In this document: positions 43,857-49,708 of the stretch, in pieces | Numbering within the stretch: position 1 is the stretch's first letter | How the letters are laid out: each line of letters opens with the position of its first letter | Assembly (NCBI GenBank): GCA_023459215.1 | Contig: JAEWVF010000002.1 | Span: forward strand, 1-49,708 | Reading direction: 5' to 3' | DNA length: 49,708 nt | Source: Chloroflexota bacterium | GTDB lineage: Bacteria; Chloroflexota; Anaerolineae; Anaerolineales; Villigracilaceae | Notes under the pieces: model-generated | Database searches by the model: none | What the model was told of the DNA's origin: nothing | What the model saw: only the letters and a program-made list of their open reading frames with translations | Position numbers and translations under genes: made by a program

Positions 43857-44509
43857 CACAACCGCCGATTAAAGTGATGATCGTGGACGATCACCTGATG
43901 GTTCGCAAGGGGCTGGCTTTGTTCGTTTCCGGTTTTGAAGACATGCTCCTGGTTGGCGAGGCGGGCAATGCCCAGGATGCGCTCGATATTTTCATGAAAC
44001 AATTACCGGATGTGGTGCTGATGGATATGGTCTTGCCCGATATCAACGGCGCTGAGATTACCCGCATGATTCGGCAAAGACACCCGGAGGCTGCCATCAT
44101 TGCCCTGACCTCCTTTGGCGAAGAGGCGCTGATCGAATCGGCGCTGCGGGCTGGCGCGCGCGGTTTCCTGTACAAAAACATCAGCGTGGATGAGCTTGCC
44201 GATGCAATCCGCCAAACCTATCGCGGGCGGACGATCCTGGACCCGAAAGCCTCGGAGGTTATGCTGCGTCTGGTCGGTGGAACGGAGTCCGGGGCGGCGG
44301 CTCCGGTTAAATCCGAATTAAGCGAGCGCGAAAAGGATGTTTTGCAATTACTGGTTCGCGGATTGACCAACAAGCAAATTGCTGCGACCCTTGATTTGCA
44401 GCCGTCGACGGTGAAGCAGTACATCAGCAATATTTTGTCCAAACTGAATGTCCAAAGCCGGACGGAGGCGGTTGCCTCTGCCTTGCGGCACGGATTGATC
44501 GAAAAATAA
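43853..44509 (+). CDS. NarL/FixJ-family response regulator
   Basis: The 218-residue regulator has a receiver (IVDDHLMVRKGL, D58 in VVLMDMVLPDINGAE, Lys in FLYKNISVDEL) and a LuxR-type HTH (LSEREKDVLQLLVRGLTNKQIA, VKQYISNILSKLNVQSRTEAV). The open frame starts at 43820 inside the kinase gene; the ATG at 43853 overlaps the kinase stop as ATGA. It should be the partner of the 7TM-PAS kinase. Confidence 0.95.
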   Translation: MTQPPIKVMIVDDHLMVRKGLALFVSGFEDMLLVGEAGNAQDALDIFMKQLPDVVLMDMVLPDINGAEITRMIRQRHPEAAIIALTSFGEEALIESALRAGARGFLYKNISVDELADAIRQTYRGRTILDPKASEVMLRLVGGTESGAAAPVKSELSEREKDVLQLLVRGLTNKQIAATLDLQPSTVKQYISNILSKLNVQSRTEAVASALRHGLIEK

Positions 44510-44512
44510 ACG

Positions 44513-44539
44513 GAATGCCCGGCGTTTTGCCGGGCATTC
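44513..44539 (+). terminator. Terminator after the NarL-type regulator gene
   Basis: An 11-bp perfect stem (44513-44523 with 44529-44539) with GTTTT loop; the following T tract is weak. Confidence 0.75.
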
Positions 44540-44600
44540 TTCATAAATTGTGGGGGTGGCTATAGCCATTTGGCCGTAGAGGGCGATACCAAGCGGCAAC

Positions 44601-44628
44601 TTGTCTGCCGGCGCGCCGGTCATATAAT
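44601..44628 (+). promoter_or_regulatory. Sigma-70-type promoter of the receiver-only gene
   Basis: TTGTCT (44601-44606), 16-bp spacer, TATAAT (44623-44628). Transcription would start near 44635, which excludes the ATG at 44570 as a start. Confidence 0.6.
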
Positions 44629-44647
44629 CAGTATTGAAGCAAATGAT

Positions 44648-45100
44648 ATGGCAAATTATAGGATATGTGGCTCCGGGTTTTTCGGCGAGGCTCTTTTGGA
44701 ATCAAAAAAAGTGCGCATATTAATCGTTGACGATAGTTTACAGTGGCGCAAGGCCTTGCGGCTCTCTTTTTCCACGCTGCCGGGTGTTGAGATTATTGAT
44801 GCTGTCCCCGACGGCGCGGGCGCTTTACAGGTTTGTTCAAAGACAAGGCCGGATGTTGTGATTGTTGATATTGACATGCCCGGTATGGACGGTTTCGAAA
44901 CGGCCAGCGCATTGCTGGAGATTATCCCGGATTTGTTGATTTTGGGTGTTGATATCGATGTTTCATCGGCTGACCAGCAGCGCGCTCGCGAAGCCGGATT
45001 TAGCTCGATTATCCCCAAGGATATGATTTTGGATTATTTGCCAGTGAATCAGCCCTTCCCAAAGAGCCTGCTCAACTGGCCCGTCAGTAAGAAAGTGTAA
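44648..45100 (+). CDS. Receiver-only response regulator with atypical switch residue
   Basis: The product, 150 residues from this start, is a single receiver domain: ILIVDDSLQWRKAL, D74 in VVIVDIDMPGMDG and the terminal Lys in SIIPKD. The position normally held by Thr or Ser after the fourth strand (LLILGVDID) appears to be Gly, so the switch may be altered. No output domain is present. Start is uncertain: ATG 44648 follows the promoter but lacks a good SD, while TTG 44696 has GAGG ahead of it and begins close to the domain. It precedes the giant kinase and may serve it in a phosphorelay. Confidence 0.8.
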   Translation: MANYRICGSGFFGEALLESKKVRILIVDDSLQWRKALRLSFSTLPGVEIIDAVPDGAGALQVCSKTRPDVVIVDIDMPGMDGFETASALLEIIPDLLILGVDIDVSSADQQRAREAGFSSIIPKDMILDYLPVNQPFPKSLLNWPVSKKV

Positions 45101-45174
45101 CAAGGCAGATCATGGACTATATCGCCGGTGACAATTCTCAGCGAATGATGAATTGAGGGACCCCGGCTCATTCC

Positions 45175-45217
45175 AAAGGGATAGCGGCTCGCTCACCCGC
45201 TATCCCTTTGTATTTTT
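45175..45217 (+). terminator. Terminator between the receiver gene and the giant kinase gene
   Basis: A 13-bp perfect stem (45175-45187 with 45197-45209), 9-nt loop, then TTTGTATTTTTTT. Confidence 0.9.
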
Positions 45218-45223
45218 TTACTG

Positions 45224-45229
45224 TACAAT
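45224..45229 (+). promoter_or_regulatory. -10 candidate for the giant kinase gene
   Basis: TACAAT, 50 bp before the ATG at 45280, no clear -35. It lies only 8 bp before the alternative GTG at 45238, which makes that start less likely. Confidence 0.4.
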
Positions 45230-45279
45230 AGTTTTGTGTGGCGATTTGTAGTATTTGTTGCATCGGGTCGGGAATTCAG

Positions 45280-48200
45280 ATGACCTCTTTCGAATATTCG
45301 CCTTACATCGTTCCGCTGGTGCTGGCCGCAATCATTTCAGGTTGGGCCTTTTTCTATTCCTGGCAGCGCCGCAGTGCGCGGGTGGCGCTGGCGCTTAGCC
45401 TGTTGGCCCTGGCCATCATCGAATGGTCATTGGGATATGCGCTTGAGATTGCCGGCGCCGACCTGGCAACCAAACTTTTTTGGGGGAAACTGCAATATAT
45501 CGGCATTGCCACGGTGCCGATGCTGTGGGTTATTTTTGCTTATTACTATGCCAATCCCGGCAAGGAGCTTTCTGTTCGCAATGCGGTTCTGTTGGCGATT
45601 GTTCCCATCGTTACTGTTTTTCTGGCGCTGACCACAGAACGGCACGGCCTGGTCTGGAAAACTTTCGAGATCAAGCGGGTTGGTTCTTTTTCGGCGTTAA
45701 CCTTTAGCTATGGGCCTGCGTTTTGGGTTTATTGGGTTTACTCATATGTGTTGGTTTTTGCCGGCACGTTTATTGCCGGGCGGGCACTGCGCCGGGCGCA
45801 GGGGTTGTATCGCGGTCAGGTGGCGATGATTGTGCTGGGGCTTTCTGCGCCCTGGATTGGCAATTTCCTGTATGTCTCTGGTTTAAGCCCGATCGCGCAC
45901 CTGGATTTGACACCCTTCGCCTTTACTGTCACCGTGGTGGCGATGGTTTTCGGTTTATTTGGCTACCAATTGGGCAACATTTCGCCGATTGCGCGCGATA
46001 TTTTGGTCGACAATATGCCCGAAGGCATGATTGTGATCAATACGCTTGGGCGCATTGTCGATATTAATCCTGCTGCCGGGCGCATGATCGGCATCCCTGC
46101 CGGGCAGTCCATGGGCCGGTCGATTGAAGAAGTGCTTGCGCCCTGGCCTGAGTTGATTACCCTTTTCCGTGACGCCCAGGAGGGCATCGAACAAATTGCT
46201 TTTGGCGCTGGCGAAGGCTTGCGCCATTATGAAGTTCGCATCGTGGCGCTGCATAACCGCCAGAATGTTCTCCTGGGGCGGATGATTTCCCTGCGCGAGG
46301 TGGATGCCGCCAGCGCCCCGGCTCCAAAATTTACCGCGAAGGTTTCCGCTGCGGCTCCGGTCTCTTACGGAGGAGGCAATTTCCAGGCGCGGGTGCAGGC
46401 GATCCCCGTGATTGGCGGATTCCTTGGCTTTATCCTGACGCCCCTGAAAACGGACCTGGTTGCGCCGCCGAACATCAACCCGGCCTGGCATCAGGCGCGG
46501 GAACGATCCTTCACCCTGATTCTGCGGGTTGCGGCCTTGATCGGGACGCTGGCGCTGTTGGTTGCCCCTTCTTTTTCCAAGCTCGAAGCCGGACTGCCGT
46601 TTGCCATTATCGTGATTTTGATTTGGACCTTGGGCTTGCTCCGCAACCTTAATTTCCAGTTGCGCACCATCACCTTCCAGGTGCTTCTGTATCTTCTGGC
46701 AACCATCGAAGTTTACAATTTTGGCTATTCGGTGGCCAGCTTCACGTTTTATATGGCCCTGGTGATTTCGGCCAATCTGTTGTTGGGCCGCAATGGCGCC
46801 CTGGCAACTTTTGCGGTCACCGTTGTTACCCTGGCTGTTTTTGGGATCGAGATCGGGCGCGGAAGTTATCTGCCGGTCAATGCCCACGAGGGGATTCCCG
46901 TGCCGGGTACCGTCCAGCGGGCTTTGACCAGCCTGCTGGCTTTTTCGGCCAGCGCCGGTGCGCTCATCTCGGCGGTCACCATCCTGATGGAGAGCCTGAA
47001 TCGCGCCTGGCAGATGGAAACCCAGTCGCGTAATTTGTTGCAGGAGGAGCGCGACCTGCTCGACCAGCGCGTGACCGAACGCACCCAGGATTTGGCCAAG
47101 GCGCGCGATGAGGCCATCCGCTCCAGCAACGAGCTTCGCAAGCATTTCCTGGCCATCGAGCAGAGCGGCAATACCATTGTCATTACTGACAAAATGGGTC
47201 GCATCGAGTACGTTAATCCCAAGTTTGGCGAATTGACGGGCTATACCCCACCTGAGGTGATTGGCCAGAATCCGCGCATTTTGAAGTCCGGCGCTCACAG
47301 CCGGGCATTCTATGAAAGGTTGTGGAAGACGATCAGTTCCGGGCAGGTGTGGCAGGGCGAACTCCGCAACCGTCGCAAGGATGGTTCGCTCTTTTGGGAG
47401 TCGGCCACCATCGCGCCCGTCCAAAATCATTTGGGCGAAATTACCAATTATGTGGCCATCAAGGAAGATATTACTGCGCGCAAAGAGTTGCAGGAACAAT
47501 TGCACCAGCAAAACGAGCTGATGGCCCAGGAAATCGTCGAGCGTATGCAGGCTGAAGCCCAAAACGTGGCTTTTGTGCAGGACATCAAGGCCTTGCAGGA
47601 AATCAACCTCGAGTTAAACGAGACCCATTCCCTTGAAGATTTATACGTTCAGATGATTTCGCTCTCGCAAAAACGGCTTGGGTTGGACCGCGTCGGTTTG
47701 TTCATCCTCGATCCGGTTGCTCGCATGCTGCGCGGCACCTATGGCGTTGACACGCAGGGTAATATTCGCGATGAGCGCGGCTATACCGAAGAGATTTCCA
47801 GGGATCACTGGTCGGCGGAAATAGAAAGGAATTACAACCGCGCCAAGATTTGGGAAGATGCTCCAATTTTCGATAACGGCGTGGAGGTTGGCCGCGGCTG
47901 GAAATCTGCGGCAGCCCTGTGGAATGGGGAGCACTCGATTGGCTATATTGTTGCGGACAATTTCATTTCCTATCGTTACGCCCGGCCTTACGAGGCGGAA
48001 TTGCTCTCCCTGTTGGGCAGCGCGTTTGGGCACCTGATCGAACGCGCTTATGCCGAGTCCCGTTTGCAGGAGAGCGAGTCGCGTTTCCGCCAGATTGTCG
48101 AAAATGCCAGCGATCTCATCTACCGAGCGGATACCGAAGGAAAATTGATTTACGTCAACCCAACGAGTTTGCGCATCATGGGCTGCAAGGACGAATCTGA

Positions 48201-49191
48201 ACTGGTGGGCTTGCATTTTACGGAAGTTGCCTCGCCTGAGTGGCGCTCTGCGCTCAAACGGTTTTATTACCGCCAATTCCTTGCCAAAACGCCTTCGACC
48301 TATTATGAATTCCCGGCCACAACGATGGATGGCCGCGAGATTTGGCTGGGGCAGAACGTGCAAATTATTTGGGAAGGGGATGAGATTGTTGGTTTCCAGG
48401 CGGTAGCCCGCGATATTACTGATATCAAGCAGGCCCAGGAAGCCCTTTCCCTTGCCCGTGACCAGGCGCTGGAAGCCAGCACGATTAAAGGCCAGCTATT
48501 GTCGCGGGTCAGCCACGAACTGCGCACTCCCCTGGGCAGCATCCTGGGCTATTCCGAACTCTTGCGCGATGATGTTTATGGAGCGATTACGGAAGAGCAG
48601 AAGGAAGTCGTTGGGAATATTTCGCACAGCGCCAATTATCTGACTTCGTTGGTCAACGACTTGCTCGACGAGGCCCAGATTGCGGCCAAGAGTCTGACGC
48701 TCAACCAGGGCTTTTTCAAGCCCGGCGACCTGCTGAAACAACTCCACGCGCGCATGTCGGTGCTGGCGCTCAACAAAGGGCTGGAATTGACCGTAGAGGC
48801 TTTCCCACCGCTGCCCGAAACCATTTACGGTGACGAAAAGCGCTTGCAACAAATCCTGATCAACCTGACCGGGAACGCCATCAAATTCACCCGCACCGGC
48901 AGCGTCAGCGTGAAAATTTTCCAACCCGATTCTGCGCACTGGGCTATGCAAGTCCAGGATACCGGTGTTGGCATTGCCTCGGATGCCCAGCAATACATCT
49001 TTGAACCGTTTCGTCAGGTGGATAATAGCATTACCCGTGATAACCGCGGCTCTGGCTTGGGACTATCTATCGTCAAGCAATTGGCCGATTTGATGAACGG
49101 AGAAATCATGCTTCAAAGCGAAGCCGGGCAGGGCAGCACTTTCACTGTCATCTTGCCGCTCGTTCAACCTAGAGGAGATACTTTCTCATGA
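45280..49191 (+). CDS. Giant multi-sensor histidine kinase with two membrane modules
   Basis: The 1303-residue kinase has an N-terminal 7TM module (about 5-235), PAS 1 (about 240-350), a second membrane module of about five or six helices (about 415-575), a coiled coil (RNLLQEERDLLDQRVTERTQDL), PAS 2 with its PAC segment (about 620-740), a GAF domain (about 780-920), PAS 3 (about 930-1055), HisKA with H1079 in VSHELRTPLGSI, and an HATPase (NLTGNAIKFT, GSGLGLSIVKQLA). It has no attached receiver. Two membrane modules in one kinase are unusual and suggest fusion of two sensors. GTG at 45238 is an alternative start. The end overlaps the next receiver gene as ATGA. Confidence 0.9.
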   Translation: MTSFEYSPYIVPLVLAAIISGWAFFYSWQRRSARVALALSLLALAIIEWSLGYALEIAGADLATKLFWGKLQYIGIATVPMLWVIFAYYYANPGKELSVRNAVLLAIVPIVTVFLALTTERHGLVWKTFEIKRVGSFSALTFSYGPAFWVYWVYSYVLVFAGTFIAGRALRRAQGLYRGQVAMIVLGLSAPWIGNFLYVSGLSPIAHLDLTPFAFTVTVVAMVFGLFGYQLGNISPIARDILVDNMPEGMIVINTLGRIVDINPAAGRMIGIPAGQSMGRSIEEVLAPWPELITLFRDAQEGIEQIAFGAGEGLRHYEVRIVALHNRQNVLLGRMISLREVDAASAPAPKFTAKVSAAAPVSYGGGNFQARVQAIPVIGGFLGFILTPLKTDLVAPPNINPAWHQARERSFTLILRVAALIGTLALLVAPSFSKLEAGLPFAIIVILIWTLGLLRNLNFQLRTITFQVLLYLLATIEVYNFGYSVASFTFYMALVISANLLLGRNGALATFAVTVVTLAVFGIEIGRGSYLPVNAHEGIPVPGTVQRALTSLLAFSASAGALISAVTILMESLNRAWQMETQSRNLLQEERDLLDQRVTERTQDLAKARDEAIRSSNELRKHFLAIEQSGNTIVITDKMGRIEYVNPKFGELTGYTPPEVIGQNPRILKSGAHSRAFYERLWKTISSGQVWQGELRNRRKDGSLFWESATIAPVQNHLGEITNYVAIKEDITARKELQEQLHQQNELMAQEIVERMQAEAQNVAFVQDIKALQEINLELNETHSLEDLYVQMISLSQKRLGLDRVGLFILDPVARMLRGTYGVDTQGNIRDERGYTEEISRDHWSAEIERNYNRAKIWEDAPIFDNGVEVGRGWKSAAALWNGEHSIGYIVADNFISYRYARPYEAELLSLLGSAFGHLIERAYAESRLQESESRFRQIVENASDLIYRADTEGKLIYVNPTSLRIMGCKDESELVGLHFTEVASPEWRSALKRFYYRQFLAKTPSTYYEFPATTMDGREIWLGQNVQIIWEGDEIVGFQAVARDITDIKQAQEALSLARDQALEASTIKGQLLSRVSHELRTPLGSILGYSELLRDDVYGAITEEQKEVVGNISHSANYLTSLVNDLLDEAQIAAKSLTLNQGFFKPGDLLKQLHARMSVLALNKGLELTVEAFPPLPETIYGDEKRLQQILINLTGNAIKFTRTGSVSVKIFQPDSAHWAMQVQDTGVGIASDAQQYIFEPFRQVDNSITRDNRGSGLGLSIVKQLADLMNGEIMLQSEAGQGSTFTVILPLVQPRGDTFS

Positions 49192-49559
49192 AACAATCTT
49201 TCGCTCTCGTGATCGAAGATGATCCCAGTTTGGGCGCGATTTTTGTAAAAACCCTGGAGCGGGCTGGCTTTGAAACTGCGCTGGATATCGATGGGAATCT
49301 GTACCCGGTCATTATTTCCTCGCAGAAGCCGTCCGTAGTCATTCTGGATTTCCACTTGCCGTTCACCACCGGCGATCGGGTGATTGCAGATTTGCGGACC
49401 CTTTACCCGGATGCCGGTATTTTGATTGTCATCGTTACCGCAGACTTGTTCATGGCCAAAACCTTACAGGCTCAAGGGGAGCTTGTCCTGACCAAACCGG
49501 TCAGCCCGATGCGCCTGACCGAAATTATCGCCAAACACCTTGAAGTGAAGCAGTCCTGA
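49188..49559 (+). CDS. Receiver-only response regulator coupled to the giant kinase
   Basis: The 123-residue protein is a lone receiver: VIEDDPSLGAIF, D54 in VVILDFHLPFTTGD, Thr in VIVTADLF and Lys in LTKPVSPMRL, so the phospho-acceptor set is complete. ATGA overlap with the kinase gene and GAGGAG before the ATG indicate coupled synthesis and a cognate pair. Lacking output, it probably passes phosphate onward or acts by protein contact. Confidence 0.92.
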   Translation: MKQSFALVIEDDPSLGAIFVKTLERAGFETALDIDGNLYPVIISSQKPSVVILDFHLPFTTGDRVIADLRTLYPDAGILIVIVTADLFMAKTLQAQGELVLTKPVSPMRLTEIIAKHLEVKQS

Positions 49560-49592
49560 CGGTGTAGTCAATTTTGCTGTAACTATTGACAT

Positions 49593-49708
49593 TTACCAAA
49601 GTTGATTAAGTTCGAGCCCGGCATGCTGAAAAAAGCCAAGCAAGATATCGGAACGTTTTCGCAAGCGAGCAAAACCCTGGTTCAAACGGCTACGGATTTC
49701 TGCTTTGG
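49593..49708 (-). CDS. Possible C-terminal end of a gene entering from the right edge
   Basis: On the minus strand the last bases are open and end with a TAA at 49593-49595. The 37 visible residues include AEIRSRLNQGFARLRKRSD and end AGLELNQLW. The composition looks protein-like, but no family is recognised. A plus-strand frame from ATG 49623 is also open to the edge and lacks an SD; the minus-strand reading seems better. Too short to be sure. Confidence 0.3.
   Translation of the reverse strand, partial: KAEIRSRLNQGFARLRKRSDILLGFFQHAGLELNQLW

Noticed and set aside
45955..47562. Minus-strand frame of 535 codons opposite the giant kinase
   Set aside because: Composition rich in Gln, Arg, Asn and His, as expected from reverse reading of a membrane and PAS coding region.

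Overview
The window reads as a chromosomal stretch of a moderately GC-rich anaerobic or facultative bacterium, most likely a Chloroflexota member of the Anaerolineae type. This is an inference from gene content: hypFCDE, a trimeric NAD-linked [FeFe] hydrogenase, catalase-peroxidase with PerR, a MacAB-like exporter with lipoprotein adaptor, and a very high density of histidine kinases. No rRNA, tRNA, CRISPR array or complete insertion sequence is visible. Genes are tightly packed. Many starts have clear Shine-Dalgarno sites, several are ATGA-coupled, and most units end in textbook hairpin terminators. Promoters often show a good TATAAT-like -10 with a poor -35.

Layout. 1-2000: the truncated start of an ECF sigma factor gene, a tandem GNAT acetyltransferase, a single-domain DsrE/YedF-like protein, and a short leader-like unit with an in-frame UGA. 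2041-8122: a methyltransferase, then the [NiFe]-hydrogenase maturation genes hypF-hypC-hypD-hypE and a 162-residue unknown. 8218-11923: a serine beta-lactamase-like hydrolase and a coupled pair of zinc-ribbon membrane proteins. 12073-14859: katG and perR with Fur/PerR-type boxes. 15030-18725: a YfcC-type carrier, a DUF2817 M14-like peptidase and a membrane-anchored HtrA protease. 18896-25692: an OmpR-type two-component pair, divergent from a DUF4405 membrane protein, a small membrane protein and a MacAB-like exporter; the shared intergenic region carries helically phased repeats.

25774-31695 (all minus strand): a possible potassium module made of a KdpD-like kinase without the N-terminal KdpD domains, KdpE, two small membrane proteins, a 368-residue unknown and a KimA-like APC permease; there is no kdpFABC. 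31771-33998: a GAF-containing NarL-type two-component pair. 34171-41871: a four-CBS protein, then what looks like one operon holding a NitT/TauT-type ABC importer (binding protein, permease, ATPase) followed by hydCBA, the NuoE-like, NuoF-like and [FeFe]-hydrogenase subunits. An 18-bp Rex-like palindrome sits at the expected start of that operon, and a 16-bp identical element precedes both it and the CBS gene. 42171-49559: more signalling genes: a 7TM-PAS kinase with its LuxR-type regulator, a receiver-only protein, a giant hybrid-sensor kinase with two membrane modules, and a second receiver-only protein.

Taken together, the right half looks like redox- and energy-controlled hydrogen metabolism surrounded by sensors. 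The most promising points are the importer-hydrogenase operon with its Rex-like operator, the Kdp/KimA-like module, and the UGA-containing leader unit ahead of the YedF-like gene.
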